64,000 bases of DNA from Parvularia atlantis (Eukaryota; Opisthokonta; Rotosphaerida), in NCBI GenBank assembly GCA_943704415.1, contig CALSCO010002368.1:1-64000 (forward strand), in the 5' to 3' direction. Below are positions 1 through 9,991 of the stretch, piece by piece. Under the pieces are notes generated by a model. The model ran no database searches. It was not told the DNA's origin and saw only the letters and a list, made by a program, of their open reading frames with translations. A program made the translations under genes and the position numbers. Each line of letters begins with the position of its first letter. The stretch's first letter is position 1.

Positions 1-51
1 CCCCCCCCCCCCATCCGCATCCGCACGCACACCGCACGGCCACCGCGACGG

Positions 52-77
52 ACGGATGGATGGATGGATGGATGAAT
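52..77. repeat. GGAT/GATG tetranucleotide microsatellite
   Basis: About five copies of a GATG-type tetranucleotide lie just upstream of the RPS17 body, preceded by a C homopolymer at 1-12. It is simple sequence with no coding signal. Confidence 0.8.
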
Positions 78-148
78 GGGCCCGCTCGCGGGCTCGCCGT
101 TGCTCTCGCCGCACGCGCGCGCTGAATTCGCTCGTTGCGCGCCGCTAG

Positions 149-621
149 GGTCGCGTGCGCAACAAGGTCGTCAAGCGGTCGTCGCGCCAGAGCATCGAGA
201 AGTACTACCCGCGCCTCGGCCTGGACTTCCAGACCAACAAGCGCGTGCTGGACGAGGTGGCCGTCATCCCGTCTAAGCGCCTGCGCAACAAGGTGCCTGC
301 CTGCCTGCGCGCGCGCGCGCGCCACGACGACGGCGCCTCACAGCCCGCGCGCAGATCGCCGGCTACACGACGCACCTCATGCGCCGCATCCAGCGTGGCC
401 CCGTTCGCGGCATCTCGTTCAAGCTGCAGGAGGAGGAGCGCGAGCGCCGGGACAACTACGTGCCCGAGACGTCCGCGATCAAGATCGACCACATCGAGGT
501 CGACCCGGAAACGAAGGCCATGCTCAAGGACAACAACTTTGGCAGCCTGAGCAACATCGTCGACGCCGCGCCGCCCGCACCGCGCGACACCAAGCCCGAG
601 CGCCGCACACCGCGCGCGTGA
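149..621 (+). CDS. RPS17: 40S ribosomal protein S17 (eS17), start exon not found
   Basis: Structural protein of the small ribosomal subunit. Two coding exons are visible, 149-292 and 355-621, joined by a 62 nt intron that begins GTGCCTG and ends GCGCAG. The reading starts [10 protein letters not shown] and carries the family hallmarks [36 protein letters not shown] and [15 protein letters not shown], with the usual acidic/FGSLSN C-terminus, so identity is secure and the length is normal. The initiator ATG is not attached: a CTAG acceptor lies just before codon 2. In animals RPS17 has an intron directly after the ATG, and the same may hold here. No good GT donor follows the ATGs in the GATG repeat at about 54-77, so the first exon may lie outside the window or use a rare donor. 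Confidence 0.93.
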
Positions 622-793
622 GCCGAGTGCTGCGCGCGCGCGTGTGTGTGTGTGTGTGTTTCTCGTGCTCTCAGAGAGCTGTGGGCTTGCTCTTCAATCC
701 GCGTCGGCACGGACAGATGAACCGAATGGACCGGCACGGGACACAGAGCACAGACAGGCACACAGACACAGACTGAATGGGCGCGCGCCGCGC

Positions 794-2203
794 TCAAAAG
801 ACGAGCTTCTTGGGCTGCTCCCAGGTGAACTGCGAGCGGCCAAAGTGGCCGCCCGAGGCCGTCTCCTGGTAGACGGGATTCCAGAGGTTGAGCTCCTTGA
901 CGATGACACCCGGGCGCAGGTCAAAGTTCTTGCGCACGATCTCGACCAGCTCGCCGTTAGGCTTCTTGCCGGTGCCGTACGTGTCGATGAACAAGCTGAG
1001 GGGCTCGGCCACACCGATCACGTACGAGAGCTGCGCGTGGCCAGCGACAAGTCAGCGCACCCCGCCTGCGCGCACCCGCCGCGGGCGCGAGGCACACACC
1101 TGCACAAGGCAGCGGCGGCACAGGCCCGCCGCGACGAGCGACTTGGCCACCCAGCGCGCGGTGTACGCGGCCGAGCGGTCGACCTTGGTCCAGTCCTTGC
1201 CCGAGAAGGCGCCGCCGCCGTGCGCGCCCCAGCCGCCGTACGAGTCGACGATGATCTTGCGGCCGGTCACACCGGCGTCGCCCTGGGGGCCGCCGATGAC
1301 AAACTTACCCGACTTCTGCAGGTGGTAGACCGTGTTGCTGTCGACCAGGTTCTGCGGCAGGACGACGTTGCAGATGCGCTCGCGCAGCTGCTTGCGCTGC
1401 TCGTCCAGCTCGATCTCGGGCGCGTGCTGGGTCGAGATGACGACGGTGTGGATGCGGATGGGCACGCACGCGCCGCCCTGGTACTCGTACTCGATCGTGA
1501 CCTGCGTCTTCGAGTCGGGGCGGAGCCAGCCCATCTCGCCGCTCTTGCGCAGCTCAGTCATCTTGTGGTTGAGCTTGTGCGCGAGCATGAGCGTCATCGG
1601 CATGAGCTCGGGCGTCTCGTCCGTGGCGTAGCCAAACATGATGCCCTGCGCCGCGCGTGAGCATCGCGCCCCCCACCGGGCTCGCAGCGCGCCCCGGGCC
1701 GCGCACCTGGTCGCCGGCGCCAATGTCCTCCAGGTTGCGGTTGACGTGCACACCGCCGGCGATGTCGGGCGACTGCTCCTCGATCGCGACGAGCACGTTG
1801 CACGTCTTGTAGTCGAAGCCCTTCTCCGACGAGTCGTAGCCGATGCGCTTGATGGCCTCGCGCACCACGCGCTGGTAGTCGACGCGCGCCGACGTCGTGA
1901 TCTCGCCGAAGACCATGATCATGCCGGTCTTGGCCGCGGTCTGCGAGTGAAGCGTCGTTGAGCGCGCACACCGCGCGCGCGCGCCCGCACCTCGCAGGCG
2001 ACCTTGCTGAACTTGTCCTGGGCGAGGCACGCGTCGACGATCGCGTCCGACACCTGGTCGCAGATCTTGTCTGCGCGGCAACGGCAACGGGGACGGGCGT
2101 GAGCGCTCGCGAGCGGGCGGATTTGGCCGGCGGCGCGCGCCGCACCGGGGTGGCCCTCGCCGACCGACTCGGACGTGAAGAGGAAGCGCTCGCCGGTGGC
2201 CAT
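794..2203 (-). CDS. S-adenosylmethionine synthetase
   Basis: Makes S-adenosylmethionine from methionine and ATP in the cytosol, the methyl donor for the cell. Five exons are read on the minus strand from the ATG at 2203 ([19 protein letters not shown]) to the stop at 794. Signatures seen are the N-terminal [25 protein letters not shown], the substrate-binding [16 protein letters not shown] and the phosphate-binding GGGAFSGKD, followed by the C-terminal SGGHFGR and FTWE. The assembled length of about 390 residues is normal for the family. Introns fall near 1034-1101, 1640-1707, 1943-1993 and 2072-2146. The gene lies downstream of eIF3b on the same strand, with 331 nt between. That spacer holds two CACGTG boxes, which in fungi are Cbf1-type sites often linked to sulfur-metabolism genes; use here is inferred. 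Confidence 0.95.
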
Positions 2204-2534
2204 GGCTGTAGGAGGACTCGGAGGGGGGGGGGGCGGTTGCGGGGCACGGGGTGGAAGCGGCGCGGCGCAGAAGGGCTGCAGGGGCGGCCGGCGGGGAGGC
2301 GTGTGAGCGACGGCGCTTTGGGCGAGGATTGGCGCGCGCGGCCGCGGGGGAGGCGCGAGATCTGGCCGCGGCCGCGCAGAGGCGGGAGCGGCACGGCGCG
2401 AAGACACGAGGCGCGACCTCGCCGGCGGCGGAGGTGGCGGCCGGGAGGGACGAGCGAGAGCGAAAGTCTGGCGGCACATCGCGCCACTCGGCGCCTACAG
2501 GCCACGTGGGCGGTGCCGTGGGGCGCCACGTGGC
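2204..2534 (-). promoter_or_regulatory. SAM synthetase upstream region with two CACGTG boxes
   Basis: No gene is visible in these 331 nt between the eIF3b stop codon and the SAM synthetase ATG. The region holds a G run at 2227-2239 and CACGTG palindromes at 2503-2508 and 2527-2532. CACGTG is the core recognised by bHLH factors such as Cbf1 in fungi. The second box sits only 3 nt beyond the eIF3b stop codon, so the promoter starts where the upstream gene ends. Confidence 0.45.
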
Positions 2535-5351
2535 TCAAGTCAGAAACACGCGGCTCTCCTCGACGACCTCCTCGACCAGCTCCTCGACGACCTCGGCGTC
2601 CTCGTCGCCCGCGTCCGACTCGTACCCGCGCAGCTTGGCGCGCTCGTCGTGCTCCTGCGTGCGGCGCGTAACCCCCCCGTGAGCCGGCCGGCGGCGCGCG
2701 CGCGCGACACGCGACGCCGCACGTCGTAGTGGTCGTCGATGCGCTGCGTCCGGTACGCCTCCCACTCCTCCATCAGCTGGCGGCGCCGCTCGAAGATCAC
2801 GCGCGACGCCTTGTTCTCGCGCAGGTCGTCCATCCGGCTGAACTCGGCCGAGTACTCCTTCAGGTTCTTGCGCACCTCCTGCGAGCGTCCGATCAGCAAG
2901 CGCCTCGCAGCCCGCCGCGCGCGCGCCGCACCTTGATCTGCTCCTTGGACAGCAGCGTGCGCGGCCGCGGGCGCCACGACAGGCTGTAGAAGCGCTCGAT
3001 CTGCTTCTCAAACACAAGCCGGCCGCGGAAGTCCCACAGCTTGTAGCCCGTCTCCATCTGGCGCGCGCAATGGATGAGCCGCGCTCCGCCTGCGCCCGCC
3101 ACGCCCGCGCGCACCGTCGTCTGCCAGTACGACACGGACGTCGCGACGTAGCGCCCGGACGGGTCCCACTCGACGTCGGTGCACTGGTAGTGCTCGCCCA
3201 CGCCCATCTGCTCCAGGTCTGCGGGCGCGCTCAGCGGCCGACCTTGGCGACGTAGCACGGCAGCCGGATGACGCACCGCGCACGTTCCAAAACTCGAGCG
3301 ACCCGTTCGAGCCCTTCAGCCCCGCCAACACGATGTACTGCCCCTTGGGCGACCAGAACAGGCGGTTGGCCGTCTTGCGCTCGAGCAGCTCTGCGCGCGG
3401 GTCAGGCACACGCAACACCGCCGCGCGCGCCGCAGACGCACTCAGCAGCCGCACGGGCGCGCTGCGCTTCTCCGAGTCCATCGTGTAGAACGACACGTTG
3501 AGCGTGTTGCCCTCGCCGTGGATGATCGCAAACTTGTCGCCCTGGGGCTCCCACGCAAACGCAACGAGCGGGTCTGGCGCGGCGGACGGCTCAGCGGGCG
3601 CCGTGCGCGGGCACCGCCGCACCTTTCAGGTCGAGTACGTCCACGGGGATCTCCTTCTCGCGGATGCGGAAGAGCTCGAACGAGGCAAACGTCGTCTTCT
3701 TCGTCTTGGTCGTGCGGTCGACCTTGATCGCGAGAAAGTCGCCCTCGCCCTGCCAGTGCAGCTTGCACTGCGCACGCGGGCGTCACTCAACAGCGGATGT
3801 CACCGCCGCGCCCCCGCAACGCACGTCGTGCACGTTGAACAGGTTCTTCGTGCGCTTGATCGCGCGCGAGGGCATGTCGACGATCATGACGCGCGCGGGG
3901 CTGTTGCCGACCTCGGGGATCCAGTACCTGCGCCGGGGCGGGCGTGAGCCATCGCGAGCGCAGACGCAGCTGCACACACGCGATCGTGTTCTCCGTCGGC
4001 GACCACTCAAAGTCCTTGACGTCGTCGGCCACGAGTCTGCCGCGCAGCGGCGCGGTCATCAGGCACCGAAAGCCAGGCGCCGTCCCCTCCCGCGCACGCA
4101 CGGCTTCTGGTCGACCAGCTTCATGCTCGGCAGCTCAAACACGTTGATGCAGTTTGGCCCCTGGCGCGCCACGTACTTGTCGTCATGCGACCACTTGAAC
4201 GCCTTGCCGGCCGGGAAAGACTTGAGCATCGCGCCCGTGTTAACATCCCACACGCAGATGTTCTGGACTGGTGTCGGCACGCGTGCAAAACACGCACAAG
4301 TGCGCGGCAGGCGCACGCACGTGCATCTCGCCGTCGTCGGCCTTGACCGCGTCGTGCGAGACCGTGATCACGTACTTCTCCTCGGGCGACCACAGGATCA
4401 TGCGCACGTTCTCGTGCGCGATGCGCCTCAGGCGCATCCACGACACGCCGCCCCAGATGGCGATGCCCGGGCGGTGGAACGTCGTCATGTATGAGCCGCG
4501 CGGCGACCACTGCACGTACTTCTCAGTCCAGCGCTGGCGCGGCGGGTCAGCAGGATGTGAGGAGCGGTGGAGGCGAGCGCGCGGGCGCACGTTGCGTGCG
4601 CAGGCCTTCTCGGGCTCGTCGGTCTTGTTGGCATAGTACACCTCGGTCTCGTCGCTGTGGCGCACGACAAACTGGTCGCGCGCCATCGTGTCCATCATCC
4701 ACGACTTGAGGTACTCCTGCCAGGGCGTCCGCACAAAACCCGTCAGCGCGCCCAGCCCTGCCCCGCGTGCGCGCACGCACGCACCCGCTCCTGGTACGCC
4801 TCGGGCTCGGGCGCCTTGAACTCGCCCGGCGGCTTGCCGTACTGCTCAATCTCGTTGAAGAGGTTGCACGCAAAGACGTGCGTCTTGTCGAGGCGGTACC
4901 CATCGCCCTTGGCCACGGCGACTTGCGCCTGGTGCCGCACGCGCGCACACGCAGTGAGCACAGCCACACGAGTGCGGCCGCGACGCACGTCCTTGGCCGT
5001 CTCAAACTCGACAAAGGCGTAGCTGCGCGTGAGCGTGCCCGCGGGGTTCTCCGGGTCGGGTCCGCGCACGAGATGCACGCCGTTCTCCTTGACGGCGCTC
5101 ATCGTCTTGAACGTCTTGCGCAGCACGTTTTTGAGCTTGTCTTCCTTCTCGCCGGGCACGCGCGGCACGTTGTCGACCACGATCACGTTGTCGAGGCCTG
5201 TCCGCGGGAGGTCAGCGCGCGTCGCCCACCCGCGCCCCGCGCGCGCACTCGGCCCGCCCGTCGGCACGTGGTACTTCTTCTCCAGGTCCGCGTACAGGCT
5301 CGGGTCGTCGAGGTCGATGCCGACGAGCGACGGCTGCGGCGCCTTGGCCAT
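2535..5351 (-). CDS. EIF3B: Eukaryotic translation initiation factor 3 subunit b
   Basis: Scaffold subunit of eIF3, which places the 43S complex on mRNA. The ATG at 5351 opens MAKAPQPSLVGIDLDDPSLY. Next comes an RRM with NVIVVDNVPRV and SYAFVEFETA, then a long beta-propeller region with repeated W-SP-G-Y segments (for example VQWSPRGSYMTTFHRPG and FWSPKGQYIVLAGL). The C-terminal helical tail reads EYSAEFSRMDDLRENKASRV and ends in an acidic stretch. At least eight short introns interrupt it. The terminal exon was chosen by the splice to EHDERAKLRGYESDAGDEDA, which ends at 2535. The estimated length of about 700 residues is slightly short compared with yeast and animal proteins. HisG lies upstream on the same strand, 154 nt away. 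A CACGTG box lies 81 nt before the ATG. Confidence 0.92.
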
Positions 5352-5431
5352 GGCTTCGCGCGTCGGTGGCGGTAGACGAAAGAGAGCGCATGGCCGCGCC
5401 ATGGCTGTGGCGGCTCTGCGCCGCGCGCGGC

Positions 5432-5437
5432 CACGTG
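5432..5437. promoter_or_regulatory. CACGTG box upstream of eIF3b
   Basis: A CACGTG palindrome lies in the 154 nt spacer between HisG and eIF3b. It sits inside the 15-mer GCCACGTGGCTCAAG, which occurs again at 2525-2539 at the other end of the eIF3b gene. A bHLH binding role is inferred from the core only. Confidence 0.35.
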
Positions 5438-5505
5438 GCTCAAGCGTGCATCATGTGTTCATGCTCTTATGCCAACAGAAGGCGCACCCGGCCGTCGCGG
5501 TCGGG

Positions 5506-6709
5506 TCAGGCGCGCGCGTTGGCCAGGTCAAACAGCAGGATGTCGGTCGCGCCGATCGCCTGCAGCTGGTCCATGATGTCGGCCGACTTGGCCTTGAGCA
5601 CGAGCGCCGACACGGCCACCCAGTCCGGGTCGTCGAGCGGCGACACGGTCGGCGCGCGGTTGCCGGGCGTGATCATCTTGACCTGGGCGGCGCGGCAGAA
5701 CCCATTCAGCGGGGCAACAAGTGAGCGCACGCGTCCGCACCTGCGGCAGGAGCGCGCGCGGCACGTTGTACGTGATGTACTGGTACTTGCCGGCGTACAC
5801 GCAGCCGACGAGGCGCTTGTACAGCTTGTCGACCATGTCGGCGTGCTTCGTGTGCGGGTTGGAGATGAGCACGGCCTCGGTCGTCATCACTGTCGCGACG
5901 ATCTCGAGCCCGGCCGCGCGCATCGTCGTGCCTGTCTCGACCAGGTCGACTGCGCGGCGCGTGCGGTCGATGTGGGGTGCGTGCATGCATGCGGCGGGCG
6001 GGGGGCGCGGCCGTCAGAACCGCGAAGCGAGCGGCGCAAAGCACGTCGCACCAATGCCGTCCGCCAGCCCGAGCGCGCACGCGACCTCGACCGAGCCCGA
6101 CACAAACTGGATCGACGTCGGCTTCTCGGGCGCGACCGAGTCGAAGAAGCGCTTGGCGAGGTTCGGGAACGACGTGACGATGCGCGCGCCCGCGAGCTCC
6201 TTGGCGTTCTTGATGCCGGACTTGATCGGGGCCTGCAGTGCGAGCGCACACTTGCCAAAGTCGAGGTCTGTGAGCACCTTGGCCTGCGACGACGACTCGT
6301 GCACCATGTCTGCACGCGCAGCACGGCCCGTTCAGAGACGTAGCAACACGACGACGACGCCGCGCGCACCGAGCCCCGTGATGCCGATGTCGATGTTGCC
6401 CTCGCCGACGTACTTGGCGATGTCGGCCGCGGGCAGGAACACGAGCGAGATCGGCAGGTTGGTGCAGGGCGCGAGGTCGAGGCGGTTTGCGCGCACAAAC
6501 TTGATCCCAGCGCCCTCGATGAGCTTGCCGTTCGCGCGTCGGCGCCCGTGCGCGGTGTCAGCGGCCGCGTCGCACGCCGCCCACGCGCGCACACTGCCCG
6601 CACGCACCTTCAGGCAGCGCTCGTGCAGCCGGCCCTTCTTGGGCACGGCGAAGAGCAGGTCGTCGGCCCGCGCGAGGTCCGTCGCGTCGCCGCCACGTGC
6701 CGCGGCCAT
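5506..6709 (-). CDS. HIS1: ATP phosphoribosyltransferase (HisG, long form)
   Basis: Catalyses the first step of histidine synthesis, joining ATP and PRPP. The minus-strand ATG at 6709 opens MAAARGGDATDLARADDLLF. Family features in order are VPKKGRLHE, the substrate region IDIGITGLG, a second-domain segment FGKCALALQAP, the PRPP-binding loop DLVETGTTMRAAGLEIV, and a C-terminal regulatory ACT-like domain containing VKMITPGNRAPTVSPLDDPD. The last domain marks the long, histidine-feedback form found in fungi and many bacteria. Four short introns are inferred. Its presence implies histidine prototrophy, which argues for a fungal, plant-like or amoeboid origin rather than an animal one. Its start codon lies only 25 nt from that of the divergent SNAPC4-like gene. 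Confidence 0.9.
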
Positions 6710-6734
6710 TGCTGTGTGACACTCCGCGGACATC

Positions 6735-6896
6735 ATGCCCAAGCGCAGGCGGCGCGACGAGGACGAGGACGACGAGCAGGACGAGGACGAGGACGAGTCG
6801 GAGGACGAGGACGACGCGCAGCAGGTGCTGCGGCGCCTGGAGCTGCACCGCCTCGTGCTGCAGCACGGCGCAGACGACGATCTCGACGACGGCGTG

Positions 6897-6929
<33 letters not shown>

Positions 6930-9918
6930 GTTGGCGGTGGCGCAGGCCTCGACGACGAAGACGTCCACGCGCTCGGCCTCCTCGACATGGCCGCAGACGG
7001 GCACCTGCCGCTGCTGTACGGCGTCGGCGCGGGCGGCGTCGGTGCCGGCGCGAACCTGCCGCCCGCCTCGGCGACGCTGTTTGAGTGCGTCGGACGTCCT
7101 TGCCGGCGCGGGCGGCTGAGTGCGCGCGCACCAGGGGCCTGGAGGACCCCGACGACGCAGCGTACGACGGCGACGGCGGCGCAGCGGCCGCGGAAGAAAT
7201 GTACCAGGCGGCGCTGACGGGGCTCGAGCCGCAGACGCAGGCGCACAGTGCGCAGTGGCGGCGACGTCCATCGTGTCACACTGACGGAGCAGGCGCGCGC
7301 GCAGACGAGCTCGACGACGGTGCCGCGAGGGACGCGCCCGCGCCGGATGCGAGCGTGCCGGTGCCGACTGCCGCGGAGCTCGCTGCCAACCACGTGCTCG
7401 CGCGCGCGCGCCACGCCCTAGCGCTCAACCTGGCGTACCAGCGCACGCTGCAAGCGCAGCAGGCGCAGGTGGAGCACGCGCGCGCGCACATCGTCACGCT
7501 CCAGGTGCGTGCGTTGCCGTGTCGTTGCGTGGGCCGCTCACCGCCGCACGCTCGCGCGCACGAAAGACACGCCTTAAGGAGATCATCGTGCGCAACCGCG
7601 TCGCTGCGCAGCAGTACATCCCGTTCAAGCGCACGGCACCGCCGTTCTTTGTGGACGCGTCCGGGCAGGTATGTTGCACGCGCACGCGCCGGCGAGTCTC
7701 CGCAGCCCACGCGTGGCCGCTCAGACACCGCCGGAGAACGACGACACGCTGCGCAAGCGACACCAGCTGCAGCACGTGCCCATGATGTTTACCTGGCGCC
7801 CGTGTGCGTTGGCCGTTGCGTGCAGACCGTGGTGCAGGCTCACTCCGTCGTGTGTGCAGGGGTGCGCGTAGAACGGCTGCGCCTGGCCGCGGCCGTGCGC
7901 ATGCAGAACCAGAAGCTGATGCTGCACCGCCTGCAAGCCAAGTGCGCGCGCGTGCGCTGCGGACCTGCTTCTTTTGCCGTGCTCACGCGGCGCGTGCGGC
8001 CAGGCTTGAGCAGAACGCCATCACGCGCGAGCAGTTCCTGCGCGAGAACGAGCGGGTGCTGCCCTGCGTCAGCTGGCGCACCGCGGCTGACACCGCCGCC
8101 ACTCGCGCAGCTCAAGCGGCTGCCCAGCAAGCTGCTCGAAAAGAACATGGAGGACATTAACTGGGACGAGGTTGCGCAGACGGTGCGCCCGCGCCGCGTG
8201 CTGCACGGCAGCTCTGAACATGCGCTGTACTGCACAGGTCGGCTCGAAGCGCTCCGCCGAGGACTGCCTGATCCAGTGGCTGAACGAGCACCCAGTGATC
8301 AACCACGCGACGTGGACGAGGCACGGGCTTGCGGCGCGGTGTGTCGCGGCGACGCCGGCTGACTGTGCGAGCAGGGCCGAGGACAACAAGTTGCGCCAAG
8401 TCGCGACCGAGCGCGGCGCACGCGACTGGACGGCCATCGCCGATCAGGTCGGCAACAACCGCACCGCGCTGCAGTGGTACGCGGCCGCCCCTCGCCCTCG
8501 CTCACGACTGACGGCCGGCGTGCGCAGCTTTCGCAAGTACCTCGAGCTGCAGCACGCGTCGCAGTCCGGCTCGCGATGGCGGCCAGACGAGGACGACCGC
8601 CTGCGCCAGGCCATCCTGCTGTACGGCGAGAAGAACTGGCAGCAGGTGCGCTCGCGACGCTGACGTGCGTGTGTGTGTGCTTGACGCCGCGCGGGCTGCA
8701 CAGATCGCTCAGCACGTCAAGACACGCAGCGGACAGCAGTGCCTCCACCGCTGGGAGAAGGTGCGCAAGGACACGGCGACGCCGCCCGTGCGCGCGCGTT
8801 CAGAGCACCGCTCGCCGTGATGCAGACACTCAAGCCGTCGATCCGCCGCGGGCGGTGGACGGCCGCCGAGGACCAGCTGCTGCGCGACGCGATCAGCGTG
8901 CACGGCGTGGGCGCGTGGGGCAAGATCCAGGTCTGCGTGACGCGTGGTGTGCGGTGCGCCTGCTGACAGTCGTGCGCGCACGCGTGCACGCAGCACCACG
9001 TCCCCGGGCGCACGGACGTGCAGTGCCGCGAGCGGTGGTGCAACGTGCTCAGCCCCGAGATCACCAACGTGCCGTGGACGAAGGAGGAGGACGAGCTGCT
9101 GCGGACGGGTACGTGCGCGCCGCCGCTGTGTCTGCTCTGCGTGCCAAACGTCGCCGCCCTGCAGCCGCGCAGCAGTACGACCGCCGCTGGTCCGAGGTCG
9201 CCAAGGCGCTCGCGCCGCGCACCGACAACCAGTGCTGGCGACGCTGGAAAAGCCTCGAGTCGCAGACGTCAGCGTACCGCGAGTACAGCTTCCGCAAACG
9301 CAAGGTGCGGCGTACTGCGTCCCCGCGCGCGCGCGTGTGCAACAGGCAGCCGACGCGGTCGCAGGTGAGCTCGCCCGGCCGCGCAGGCGATCGCGGCAAG
9401 CCCACGCTGGCGCGCATCCTCGCGCACCCGCACGAGCGCGTCAAGCTGCTCACGCAGTACATGCACGAGGTGCGCTGTGTGCTTGCATGTGTCACCGCTT
9501 GACAACCGCGCCGCGCGCAGAACTTCCGCCTGGGCGCGCGCGACAGCGTGCCGCTCGACGACACCGTCGTGCGCATGGTCCCGCCGATGCTGTCGACCGT
9601 AGCGGGCTTCAACCGCCTCGTGGCCGATCTGCACGACCCGGCGTCGCCGCTCAACGCCGCCGACCCGGCCGCGGCTGTGCGCATCGCCGCGACGCCGCCG
9701 GGCGTGCGCAACAGCCTCGCTGCGACACTGACCGGGCGCGGTGCGCTCGTACGGGCGGTGTGTGTGCTCGCTGCTGACGCGCGGCCGCTGCCTGCGCAGG
9801 CTTCCCGCGGCACGACATGTTCTCGCTCTCGGGCATTGAGTGGCAGGTGCTGCAGGACCGGTTCAACGCGCTGTTCTTCTGGCCGCTGCTCGTCAGTGTC
9901 GTAGATCCGAGCAGTTAG
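6735..9918 (+). CDS. SNAPC4-like Myb protein (snRNA-activating complex)
   Basis: Likely the large Myb subunit of the complex that binds the proximal sequence element of snRNA promoters for RNA polymerases II and III. The ATG at 6735 opens a basic-then-acidic N-terminus ([11 protein letters not shown], later a run of Asp). Tandem Myb repeats follow: a partial one with [21 protein letters not shown], then [20 protein letters not shown] with [14 protein letters not shown], then [15 protein letters not shown] with [15 protein letters not shown], then WTKEEDELL with [15 protein letters not shown]. One half plus several full repeats is the SNAPC4 pattern, distinct from three-repeat c-Myb. The C-terminal part has no recognised domain and ends at 9918. 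About ten short introns are present; the first two join at 7082 and 7212. SNAPC4 is missing from yeasts. Confidence 0.75.
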
Positions 9919-9991
9919 ATTTTGATTGTTTTCAGTGACTCGCCGGGGTATGTACGTAGGTGACACGCTGACGCAATCGCTGACGCGCAGG

